Below, in pieces: positions 26,001-37,500 of a DNA stretch of 64,000 bases; the stretch's first letter is position 1, and each line of letters starts with the position of its first letter. The translations under genes and the position numbers were made by a program. This stretch comes from Pagrus major. Taxonomy: Eukaryota > Chordata > Actinopteri > Spariformes > Sparidae. The stretch covers positions 15,724,113 through 15,788,112 of the forward strand of contig NC_133223.1 of the NCBI RefSeq assembly GCF_040436345.1, read 5' to 3'. Below the pieces are notes generated by a model that saw only the letters and a program-made list of their open reading frames with translations, ran no database searches and was not told where the DNA came from.

Positions 26001-27947
26001 ACAAGAAAGTCACACATTTTTACTGTCATACCGTACAGCGACGTAGTCATATTGAAATGGCTAAAAGTTGACAGATTACCTTTCACTACTGTCTGAGCGC
26101 TGTAGGCTCCAAAAAAAACCTTTTCTGAGTTGATCACACTACAGTCAAATTCCCCTTCATCATTCTTCTCCAGTCTTTGTATCTCAAACACGACAGCAGT
26201 TGGAGACACATGTGTCAGAGTGATTTCCTTGCTCCTCACGCGATCCGAATATATGGCATAGCCAAAGCCTTCGTTACTGGTGCTGATGATGTTGATCTCA
26301 AATGTTGGACTTGCAGACAGCTTAACACGGAATTCAAATTCCTGCTTGGCGTCGGGATTGGAGAAGCCGCTCACATTGCAGAAGATGGAGAGCGGAGCGC
26401 CCACCACACGATACAGAGGCCCGGCCTGCACTTCAGTGTTCACTCTGGCCTCTCCTGAGTGAAGAACAGACAAAACACAGATGTTGAATACTGCAACTTA
26501 TTTAAGTGTCAGTCGTGTTTATAAGTGTGCTACACGACAGGGTCTGAACTATGTTTGAGTATTGATGTATAAAGCATAACTCTGTACCGGGCTGGGAGGG
26601 TTGTTTGTATACATTTATTCCGATACAGTTACTAATTACCTGTTTAAAAGTGTTGTCACTAGTGTAATCATTTTGTTTTTTTAATTTGTAATTAGTGGTC
26701 CTCCTTTTCACTGTATGTATCTGTAATCTAATTACTTATTTTTTTCTGTAACTTTACCAGAATACAGTCAAAATTACCAAGTAAAGTAGGCTGATCATTT
26801 TAAGTTGTTAATACATTTTTGCTTGTACATCATTACAACAGTAGTAGTCTACTTTACTTGATTCTGAGCTAATCCATTACTTTTTTCAAGTAAAGTCAAC
26901 TTAAAAAATTTACACTGTAGCCTTCAAATTGCTACGCGCATTGCAATAAATATAAACTTTTTGTATGGTTGAAAGTCAAAAGGGATAAGCACTTGAGTAA
27001 ATGTCTTAAAGTATCTGATATTAAATGTAATCCAGTATCAAAAGTAACTATCTGGCAATAAATGTAATTCAGTACCATAAGTACAAGTATAGGAAATCAT
27101 ACATTCAGCATTTTTCTGATGATTAGGATCTTTTTTTTTCTTTTTCTTTTTTTTTCAATTGCTAATTAAATAAATTAATTCAAAAATACACTACTTTGGA
27201 TATGATGCAGTGTGTGATCAACCAAGTATCTAGTACCTAAAGTTGTGGTAAGAAGTACAATATTCTGCCTCCAAAATGTAGTGGAGTGGAAGTATCAAGA
27301 GCAGAAAATAGAATAATAAGTACGCTGCATGTACTTCAAAATTGTCCTCAAGTACGGTACTTGAGTAAATGTACTTAGTTATATTAGATCAGTGTTCATT
27401 AATAATATCTGAGAGAAAAGGTCCCTGCAAATAGTGAAAAAGGACTGTTGCAGAGCGTTGATCTTCATTGAATGACAGGAAGATTATTGCTGCTTTTTCA
27501 ATTTAGTGAAAATGATTGTCAGTAATTTGCTCGCTGACATCAAATTAAATTGTTGGTTAAAAAAAGTCAGAGAGAATAACACACATCAATCATCTGTTAT
27601 GACTCACTGGGTTTAATCACAGAAGTCTTGCTAAATGCAATTTTAGTGGTTGTTATTATTTCTTTTTATCTATTAGATGAAGATAATTAAGATGGACATA
27701 ATTACAGATGAACAAACAACTATATTCCACTTAAAATGCACTCAGCGACAACAAGTTTCCTCACTCTGCTTACTTTATAATTACTTCTTCTTTTCTGTCC
27801 TTTTTCTTTTTTACCAACAGATCAATCACCAGGATCCAATCCAACTGCAGGAAAGAACTAAGTGTACTACTCACCACAGTGCAGAAAAAGCCCCAGACAC
27901 AGGAGCAAATTAGCCCCCCAAGAGCAGAATTGCAGGGAACAGCTCAT
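19880..27947 (-). CDS. cd101-like: EWI-family immunoglobulin superfamily membrane protein (CD101/IGSF3-like)
   Basis: Ten exons join in one frame (minus strand, 5' to 3'): 27947-27875, 26454-26080, 25969-25553, 25389-24985, 24647-24282, 23220-22846, 22725-22333, 21413-21003, 20553-20161, 20073-19880. All introns are GT-AG and phase 1. The total is 3402 nt, 1133 aa. Residues 1-25 are a signal peptide. Exons 2-9 each encode one V-type Ig domain (about 25-149, 150-288, 289-423, 424-545, 546-670, 671-801, 802-938, 939-1069) with the two disulfide cysteines and D-x-G-x-Y/F-x-C. The transmembrane helix is about 1083-1105 and the tail 28 aa. Glu-Trp-Ile follows the last cysteine in domains 2 and 8. 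In mammals this family acts at the cell surface with tetraspanins, and CD101 restrains leukocyte activation. Domains 1 and 2 resemble remembered CD101 most. Eight domains match IGSF3 rather than CD101 (seven), so orthology is open; family membership is secure. Confidence 0.9.
21890..22217. repeat. Repeat fragments in intron 7 of the EWI-family gene
   Basis: AAGGGCCTTGCTCAAGGGCA then CCTCAGTGGTGGTAACGAGG (about 22048-22090) is a common teleost repeat block; a diverged piece lies at 31003-31030 (GGGGGCACCTTAGCTGTGGT). TCTTACAAATTGGACCTTTAA at about 22196-22216 matches the right end of the TIR element at 54108-54260. Confidence 0.55.
26600..27395. repeat. ACTT/AAGTA-rich teleost repeat in intron 1 of the EWI-family gene
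   Basis: Blocks such as GTAGTGGAGTGGAAGTATCA, TACTTGAGTAAATGTACTT and TGCCTCCAAAATGTAGTGGA recur at 41820-42425, and related words at 35110-35905 and 40328-40415. The blocks identify a dispersed family. Boundaries are approximate. Confidence 0.55.
27875..27947 (-). CDS. cd101-like: Signal-peptide exon (exon 1) of the CD101/IGSF3-like gene
   Basis: This short coding exon starts at the ATG 27947-27945. It encodes a leader beginning MSCSLQF with the hydrophobic core NLLLCLGLFLHC, and ends after the first base of a Gly codon at a consensus GTGAGT donor (27874-27869). The phase matches the acceptor of the first Ig exon at 26454, which supplies GEARVNTEVQAGPLYR. This is the arrangement of the remembered CD101/IGSF3 N-terminus, where a Gly-rich junction is followed by a V-Q-x-GPL-R motif. 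No other ATG-plus-leader was found in the 1.4-kb intron. Confidence 0.85.
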
Positions 27948-28794
27948 CCTGAACCTCCCTCAGAAGTAACACAGTGTTCACACCAGCCTCCAGTTGTGAC
28001 CAAGCCGTCAGTCAGTCTCACTGTGGAAATCTGTCTGCTGTCACAGAGACAGTAGAGGGTTTAATGCTTCCTGTAGGTACACCAAGAGGAAGTCTGAAAT
28101 GTTTCCTGCACACTCATAATCGCAATCACGCTGTGCTGGTAACTCTGTCATTGTCACTTATATGTTTCAAACATATACAGGTGCATGTGGTGGAGTGGAT
28201 ATAAAAAAACAAAACAAACAGACCCACATATAGGTCTTGTTCTGTTTTTTATCTGCACGCGATCATGGGTACCTGGTGCATCATGTGAGTGCTCATTTTA
28301 TTTTTACCATACCTCAGATAACGTGTTGTGACGTTTTCTGCTCCTGCCCCTGCAGCAGTCAGCATCCTCAAACACCGACATCCCTCCATGTCTGAAAGCT
28401 TTTGCCCATGCACCTGACTGCATCAACTTTACCTGTATTTCAGAATAAAATATGTGTGACTTCCGGTTTTATTCATTGCATGAAGAAACGTGTGTGCGTT
28501 GTTAGGCAACAGCTTGGGTCCAAGTGTGACCTACTTCGACAAACATCAACGACAAAAAGTGTGGGCTCGTTTAGATTGTGTCTCAGTGGTGGCGTTGTGT
28601 GGATCCACGAGGCAACAGTGCCGCCCAGTGGACAATATAAGAGCAACATGTCTGCTGCAGCTGAGTGTATACAGTACTGCTGGAGAACATCTCTGTGCTG
28701 TAGGACTGAGATGAGTCAAATAGTAACAGATTGAAATCTTTCTTTTTTCTCTCTTTCTTTTGTTTTATTTTCCATGGATGTTTGAGCAAAAGAA

Positions 28795-29279
28795 AGATAA
28801 GATGAGATGAGATGAGATAAGGTGAGATGAGATGAGATGAGATAAAACGAGATTAAATGAGATGAGATAAAATGAGACTAAATGAGATGAGATGAGATAA
28901 AATGAGATAAGGTGAGATGAAATGAGATGAGATGAGATAAACTGAGATGAGATGAGATGAGATAAACTGAGATGAGATGAGATGAGATAAAATGAGATAA
29001 GGTGAGATGAGATAAAATGAGATGAGACGAGATTAAATGAGATGAGATAAATGAGATGAGATGAGACGAGATGAGATGAGATAAACTGAGATGAGATGAG
29101 ATGAGATAAACTGAGATGAGATTAGATTAAATGAGATAAGGTGAGATGAGATGAGACGAGATAAACTGAGATGAGATGAGATAAAATGAGATAAGGTGAG
29201 ATGAGATAAAATGAGACGAGATAAACTGAGATGAGATTAGATTAAATGAGATAAGGTGAGATGAGATGAGACGAGATGG
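28795..29279. repeat. 485-bp GATGA/GATAA minisatellite
   Basis: A run of 5-bp words (GATGA, GATAA, AATGA, GGTGA, CTGAG variants) is organised in higher-order blocks such as GATGAGATAAACTGAGATGA and GATAAGGTGAGATGA. It lies between the divergent starts of the EWI-family gene (27947) and klhl6 (31574). Confidence 0.93.
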
Positions 29280-29552
29280 AGTTACTTGACTAACAAACTA
29301 AATACAAATAAAATAGAAATTAGAGAAGTTATATGACATCTAAAATATATTTATACAATTAACATTACAACCAGACTAAACAAGAGAATTGTACAAATAT
29401 TTGTGGAGAGGAAATCCAGAATCCAGTGGTGCAACTCTGGCAGCCGTAATGTGTGAAGTATTTATCAAATAACAATAGCTATTGTACACATTACATTTGC
29501 TTTGGGTTCATTTCAGTATGTTAGTTAGTTTGCTGATTGTGTGTTTATTTAA

Positions 29553-29824
29553 AGGTGCACAATGTCACTTTTTCAAAATAATGGCCATAGAGATTGCATC
29601 TTATTATGACCCATATTGAAGTGTGTTGTGTGTGCTGAACTTTTTTAAGTACAGTGTTGGTATGTAGTCCTATATTCTTGCATGCTGGGACTTCTAGATG
29701 GGCCGTGCTGTTTCTCTTTTTAACCCACCACAACTCAAAATGCAAGCCTGTTATTCAACATATCAAGAGCTGTGTCTCTTTTTTGTTTATAGGCCTGTAA
29801 AAAAATTGCATAGTGAACCTTTAA
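29553..29824. mobile_element. Small TIR element between cd101-like and klhl6
   Basis: It begins AAAGGTGCACAATGTCACTTTT and ends with AATTGCATAGTGAACCTTT, whose reverse complement AAAGGTTCACTATGCAATT is the inverted left end. The ends resemble, but differ from, the GGGGCACTATGTAGTTTT family. Non-coding. Confidence 0.65.
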
Positions 29825-30309
29825 GTTGAACAGAATATTATATAAATTATTTCATTCTAGTAAGAATGATTCCACAAGATTATTTTGGTCTTGCAAAATT
29901 CAGTTGCAACACAAAAAATATTTTATCATCATTTATTTAACAATGATTTCATTTGTGTATTTACATGTGTGACATTCAAGTTGCGCTTTATGTCCCTTTG
30001 CCTGAGTGAATGTTTATTCCTTCCTGCTGAGGAGGGACAGGTATTAGTATGACAAAGTAAGAGAGTAACATGTGCGATAAGGAGAAGAGTTGTGATCCCC
30101 AAATGTGTGATGTACACCATCTTGCCATGTTGGTTTGACAACTAAAAGAAGATTAAAGAAAAGTAACCAAAGACAAATTGTATGCCTGCTTATTGCCCAC
30201 AGCCCAGAGGGACTGGAGAACCAAGAAACAAGTTTACAAGAACATAAGCATAGGTACAGGCAGGTACGTATCAATAATAATCATATACAGTAAACTGTGA
30301 TTTTGTTGA

Positions 30310-30530
30310 TCTGTTCTGTACATGCGACATCCATAGCATGTCTGTTCGCCCTGGGTGAGGGATCCCTCCTCTGTGGCTCTTCCTGAAGTTTCTTTCATCT
30401 TTTTTTCCCCTGTTAAAGGGTTTTTTTTTTCAGAGGATGTCGTTTCACTGTACAGTTTGTAAAGCCCACTGAGGCAATGTGATTGTGATTTTGGCCTATA
30501 TAAATCAAATTGATTTGATTTGATTTATGA
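30310..30530 (+). repeat. Teleost interspersed repeat tail
   Basis: CATAGCATGTCTGTTCGCCC, GGGATCCCTCCTCTGTGGCT, CTTCCTGAAGTTTCT and TGTAAAGCCC.CTGAGGCAA are followed by GGCCTATATAAATCAAATTG and a short GATTT repeat. I remember this order from an abundant fish repeat with a LINE/SINE-type 3' end. Confidence 0.65.
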
Positions 30531-31353
30531 TGATCTTTCTGCTGAAATGGAATATAATTCAAATAATTGTGAATTAAACATAATCATTTTTTCAGTGTAT
30601 TATCTCCTGAATGTTTTTTGTGTTTCTGTTACCTAAGAGTGAGCCGACAGAGGCAGTAGGTCCTCTTCTACAGACTTTGCCATGTTGCACCGCCATGTTT
30701 CTACAGTAGCCCAGAATGGACAAACCAAACACTGGCTCTAGAGAGGGCCTTACAGAGAGGGTGCCACCGTAGGGAGGGTGAGACGAGGGGTGTCAAATTG
30801 TTCTAATCTGCATCCTCACTGCTTGATGCCACTAAATCCTACACAACGAACAATCTGCTACAAAACTTTGGTTTATTTTTTATCTTTCCCTCTAAAAACT
30901 GTCAAAATTGAACAATTTAAGAATCGCATTCCATCGCTCACAACCCACAGATGTGTGTCACAAGTAGACACAGTGACACATTGAAGGGTTACAGCTACCT
31001 TTCTCGGGGGCACCTTAGCTGTGGTAATGAGTGAAGGGAAAACCTGCCTCCTCTCTCCTCCCAACCTCAAGATCACAAGTCAGTTTCTTGTGATTACAAT
31101 CAGTCATGTCCCACTTATTAGTCATGTCTGAATGACAGAGTCAGACATTTAAAAGAGAATTGAGTTCATGTTAAATTGACAGACTCATTACAGCATGCAG
31201 TATCTAAAAATATGTTAGAGATTAAACACTTCCCATGCAGTTAAGATATTACTGCTTGGTTCTCTATGTGGTGTGGTCTGAAGGAGGAGAGCAGGCGACT
31301 GTGGTTCTGAGTTAAGAGGAAAATTGAGTAACTTAGAGGAACAAGACACAAGA

Positions 31354-31363
31354 AGAGGAAGTG
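31354..31363 (+). promoter_or_regulatory. PU.1/ETS-type motif upstream of klhl6
   Basis: AGAGGAAGTG lies about 210 bp before the klhl6 ATG and matches the purine-rich PU.1 (SPI1) core. A second GGAA element, ATAGGAAGTA, lies at about 31411-31420. PU.1 drives many B-cell and myeloid genes and KLHL6 is B-cell expressed in mammals, so the placement is sensible. The motif is short and use is inference; the transcription start is not known. Confidence 0.35.
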
Positions 31364-31573
31364 TCTAGAAAAAAGCAAAGCTACGTATGCATGTTTCTCT
31401 CAGAACAGGAATAGGAAGTATGAAGAGGACAGGAAAAAACAAATCCACATCTCAGCACAACTCAACTGTTGCGAGCGTAAACCACAGGGCTCTTTTTACT
31501 AGTGCAGGTGCACCTCGAGTAGCTGCACGCTGTTCTTCTGAGAGGAGTTTCTGAAGAGCTTCTGACTTTAAAG

Positions 31574-34500
31574 ATGAGTGCCTCACTGGAGAGGACTACA
31601 GACTGTCCCTTGCCACCTCCTGGAGATAACTCCAGCCCAGATGAGGAGAAAGAGAACCTGACAGACTCGAGTGAGTTACACTGGGAAGATGGAGGTCTGC
31701 CAGGGGAGCTTCAGAGAGGGATGGAGACCTTACGCGTGAACAGAGAGCTGACCGACGTGGTGCTCAGTGTTCAGGGACATGACTTCCCTTGCCACAGAGC
31801 CATACTCGCAGCTGCCAGTCAGTACTTCAGGTAAGACTGATTCTAGTCTTGTCAAACTGGATTGTGATGGCGTTGCTGTTTTTACTGAACAGATGTTTTT
31901 CTGTGCAGGGCGATGTTTTGCAGTGGTCTGAAGGAGAGTCACGAGGAACGTGTTGAAATAAAGGGGTTGGACAGCGGGACGATGAGATTGCTCCTGGAGT
32001 ATACCTACACCAGTCGGGCTCTCATTACACACTCAAATGTCCAGAGAATACTGGAGGCTGCCAGTCAGTTTCAGGTAAAATGACAGTCACTTACACTGAA
32101 TCAGTTTACGTTGCATGATCCTTATCTGGTACAGACAGTGTTCCTTGTAAATCTTGAGCACGTTATCAGCAGCAATCTTTCTTTTTCTTCACAAAGTGAT
32201 TGCCAGTAAAGACAAAAAGTTCTACGTAATTATCTCTGCCAAGTAGGTTATGTTTTCACTTGTGTCCATTTATTTGGTGGTTGTTTAGTTGGTTTGTCAC
32301 CTGGATAACGCAGAAACTACTAAATGGATTTCCTCAAAAATTGGATAAATAATGGGTCTCGGCCCAGAATAAACCCCATTCAGTTTTGGTGCAGATCCAG
32401 ATAAAGGGACGGATCCACGAAGGTTTCTCACTTTCTTTAAGATTGTGATAGGGCTTTTTTTTTTACATTTGCATTGGTCTCTATGAGTGAGTACAATTTG
32501 ACGCAGATCCTCTATCTGGTGAGCTTAAATTATGGTTAAGCAGTTATGGGTGGTTTAAAATTTAGATTGATAAAGGGCTGTCGAGTCTGATATTGGATGA
32601 GGCTTGATTGAATTAAAGGGGACAGCTGGGCCTCAGTGGAGGTATGTGCTCTACTGAGAGCCATCTTAGTTTGGACTGTAATTCACAAAAAACTGAAATT
32701 CAATTTCATGTTAACGTGTCTTCTACGCAGTGCTGTAAAAGCTACTTTTGTAGCATGGCTTTGCAAGCAGTAAACACTGGAAGAGGTTGAACCATAGGAA
32801 AACTACCATGGAAATCTTGTTTGTTTCAGAAAAAGTACTTCAAAATAGTGGCCAAACAAATTCACGATGACAAATTATCGCAATGTCAAAACAAATGCGA
32901 ACTATGAAATCTATCCATAACTTTTTTGTCTGTCTGTTTTGTCTAATTTTTGGCAAATAAATTATGCTCAAAATATGAGTCTATAGGCGGAGAGAGAGAG
33001 CCTGTAACCATAACTGTAAGAAATGCACAAAAAGAACAATTACACTTAATTATTAGTAAAAAGGCAAGCAGATGGACAAAAGATGCACAAGGCCGAACAT
33101 TTTCTCTGGATTATTCACACAGTATTATCATATGTGTTTTATTAACACAACATTAATATTTCATTTGTTACTATCACGGTCATCGTGAATATCGCAATAT
33201 TGCGGCAACCCTAGCTCGAACTAGTTTTGAAAAAAAATGAGAGAAAAGACAATGTGATAATACATTATAACAAAATGTAATTTAAAAAGGTCACACGTCG
33301 GAAAGAAATACCCCTCATTTGAGTTTATTGCAAAAAACTACCTAACTGCCTACAGGTCATAGATAAACTAAAAAGATGAAAAACCCCACTGTTCCTGGGA
33401 AAGTGTGACTGTCAGCTTTGGTTTTGTATACACTGGCCATCAGTGAGACACCTGCCTTCCAGAAACTAGAGTCCAGATGGGGGGATTACACCCAGCAGGA
33501 TGACTCAGTTCACTGATTACTCAGGTTACTGTCAGTTAACTTCTAAAATAGCGTGCAACAACATCATTTGGCAATAGTCAATACTTATGATTCATTGATA
33601 CTTAATATATTTATGTTTCTTCTTTCCTTTTATTTTCCAAAATTGTTTGTAGCTTCAGTGGTTAATGACACCAAAATGGCAAAAAAGAAAGAAAAAAAAG
33701 AGAAAAAAAGCAATTTCACTACTTGGTTCACTTTGTAGTTGAATGTAGCATGTAGTTAAACTATCAGCAACCTACTGCCAAATTAAACTATTAGTTTAGT
33801 TACAGGTAGATCACTACTCCCCAACACTGCTCTTATGCAAAGACACTGACTCTAAAAACCTTATGCTAAACTGAAAAGTACCTACAATCCGATGACCTCA
33901 GAAAATAAATCAACAAATGACAAAAGAGTTGTTATTTTTTGCTTGGTATATTTCTGATTTGATGTGTGAGGGGTTTTTAACAGGATTCTAACACTTTCAC
34001 ATTCATGTCACCACGTGAACGATCATGTGATTATTCAGTGGAAAAGAAAAAAAATTAGAGTCCTAAAGTTCAAACTCCAACAGCAACAGCTTACTGTTTA
34101 TGTAATATAGTTGATAATCATGACATTTTAATTCAGTGTCAGTGAGTTATTATCAGCAATCAGCAATACAACCCTGCTGTAGTGTAGAACTACATTTAAA
34201 ATCCTCCCATTGTTCAGATCTTCTTGCGTTACACAGTCCTTCCCCCATGTGACAAACATCTCACTGGTCGTTGTAAAAGGGAAGTGAAAGTTGGCCAGTT
34301 GTTTACACTCAGGATCAGTTTTCCATACAGGCTTAAATTAACTACGCAGCTGTGTGAGTCAACAGAGTGGGCAGATGTTTGTATACCTACACCTCTATTT
34401 TTGTGACAGTTTGAGTTTTAGATATTAGAAATAGAAAATGTTCAGGCATTCTGGTTTTCAATAGGTAGTTTTAGGTTCAGGGAACAAATCATATGTAGAA

Positions 34501-37500
34501 GTACTGATTAACTTATGCATGATTTATGATGATTTTAAACATAAATGAATGCAAAATTTATTGTGGGTGATGTAGGCGCCAGGTTATAAAAAGAATGTGT
34601 GGAATAAAAATGATGATTTATCTGGTTCTGCTGTATCGATGTTGAAAATTTGTGTTCAAAACTGTCCATAAGTCCAACAGTGTTATAGAACTACAATGCC
34701 AGACCAGTGGACTGCTTTTTAAAACTTGGCACCTAAATTACCCACAATGCAACTTGCCACTGAGTGACATCACTGGAGGCAGTTTATCAGATTACAGCAG
34801 CTTCCTCTGGAGCCACAAAAGCCTTTATACTACTTTTTTTCCCTCACATGCGGTAGTACTCCCCAACACCTGTCAACACACTTTAATGTAAAATTGGTGG
34901 CGTTACCCTTTAACAAATGATCAAGTCACTATGACTTTCTTTGTTAGTTTGCACTAAATAGATGATCAGTTAAGGAATGTTAATTCACGTGCACATTTGA
35001 GAACAGGCTGATCAAACACATGGGTCTGAATTAAAGGTTTATGTTACTGTAATCAAGCTAATTTGGTCGCATATGAATGTACAAAGTAACTGAATTAATG
35101 TTCTTTAACAGGAAGTCAGTGTTGGGGAGTGACGTGGCACAAATACTTCATAACTGTACTACAACAAAAGTAGATTTTTCAGGTATCTGTACTTTACTTG
35201 ACTTTTAAAATGTTCTCTCTATATTTTAACACAAATATCTGTACTTTCTACTCCTTACATTTAAAAAAAAAAAGGTTCATTACTTTAGTTTTAATTCATT
35301 TGAGGGGAATTATTGATTATTTTTATTTTGTGTCATTGCACACCGCCTTTTCCGACATCACAAGACTGATTTCAACCTGTCAGTAGGCTTCATATCGCGT
35401 AAAGTACGTAAAAAGACAGAGAGGGAGACTGGAATGGGGAGAAAAGGCATGTTAGTGTCTCGTATCTGCAGAGAACCTGCAGCCCTCTACCTGGATTTTC
35501 TTATTTTCTCACTTTGTTGCTGTTCGGGACGCTTTACCAACCCGAAATGTGGCTATTTAACGTCCTGGGAATGAGACTCATCAATCAACTCTCTTTGTGG
35601 TGCATTTATGAAAACCTGAGGATCCTAATGATTCTTCCTTTAAGTTTAATAGTCTTTGAATTATATTAATATGACATCAGGTTAAGTTAGCTTTGCACAG
35701 AAATGGCTAGTAGAAATGTCCTTCAGAGGGATACTTTTAGCTATTATACTTTAAGTACATTTCAGAGCCTGTACTTTCTGACTTTTACTTAGATAAAGAA
35801 GTTGAATCATTACTTCTGCTTTTACCAGAGCCTTTTTACACAAGTATCTGCACTTGTGTAAGATATATTTTAAGTAATGCATGTGTATACTTTTGCCACC
35901 TCTGCAGGAAGTCACGATACATCCTGCATTAATTAATGCATTAAACCATCATGCATTAGTTAAGCATGACTTAACTCTATGAATTCTACCCTTATTATAG
36001 TGTCACTCACTAAGATTAGGGGTACAGTTTGAAGATATGCATGTGATCATTTCTACAGCGCTTTTCAGTTACAAAGTGGTTAATGGTAAAACAAACAGAG
36101 TAAACAGTGAAAGTGCTAAAATCATCAGATCACAAGAAACAATTTAAAGGTATAACACACTAAAACAGTAAAACAATAAGGAGTATACAAAAAATGTAAA
36201 TGTTGTTGAAGATTAGAGCATGAAGTTTCAACTTTTTATGGCCCATGGCACTTTTTTTTAGGTTTTTAAGCAGATTTCCGAGATGTCTTGTCAGTTTTAG
36301 TTTTGCATTCTTGAAATTCCAGTGATCAGTCTTAGAAATCTCATGTAGCTTTATGTGCTTATCAGTGACACAGAGAAACCCTGAGTCAGAGTGCTTACTC
36401 AATTTTCATCTTAACTGTGATAATAACACCCATGTTGACCTTGTCTCCTGTAGTTCCTGCGTGTGGTGGACGCATGTGCTGGCTTCCTGAGCAAGTCCAT
36501 TCACCTGGAGAGTTGCATTGGGATCCTGAATCTTGCTGAAAGCCATGTCCTGACGACCCTGAAGACCGGGGCTCAGGACTACATCACCACTCAGTTCTCC
36601 CAGCTGGTCCAGCAGCAGGACTTCCTGGAGCTGCCGGTAGAGTCACTGGAGACCGTCCTGCAGAGGGACGACCTCGATGTCAAGTGTGAGGAGTCTGTGT
36701 TTGAGGCACTCATGCTCTGGGTGAGGGCCCAGCAGGAAGAACGCTATCCTCTACTGGCCAGGTTGCTTTCACATGTGCGACTGCCGCTGTTGGAACCTGC
36801 GTACTTTGTGCAAAAAGTGGAGTCGGATGAATTGATTCGACGCTGCAGTGAGGCTTTTCCTTTGCTGCAAGAGGCACGCACCTATCACCTCTCCGGCAGT
36901 GAGGTCAGTATACAGGGAAAACCGAAGATGTGTTGTCACGTCTGACATTAGGGAAGTTAATTTATGAAATTCTGGTGCACTATTTTGGAAGCACCTCTTT
37001 GTCCATCCATGGCAGGAGCTATCTACTATCCTTTAAGTGCTTGAAAATGAATGACAAATTATCCTATAACACCTACCCTGGTCCAGCCCAAATTAAATTC
37101 AAAGCTGTTGTTGAACCATATGGTGGGTAAGGCATGGTTGGAGCTCTTTTGAAACATTATAAGCTGATTTTTCCCCCAAGCTCTGTAAGTTCTTCTGGCA
37201 TTAATCTATGGGAGTTTGAACACACTGAATTATTTATTCATTTGTCTCGCCTACTTTTCTGGATGCAAAAATATGTATGCAACTGTCCTGTATGATTCTA
37301 TTTGCTTGAAAATACATATGTCCACATCATATAGTCTTACATGGCCCGAGTTAGAATTTTGAACCAATATCACTGAAAATGATCACTTAACACATGTTTG
37401 TGTTTATAGAGTAAATTTTCAGGTTCCTGGCAAAAAAAAGAAGCCATTTTGTGACCTCAAAATACCCCTGCCTAAGAAGTAACAGGGGCAAAAACTCATT

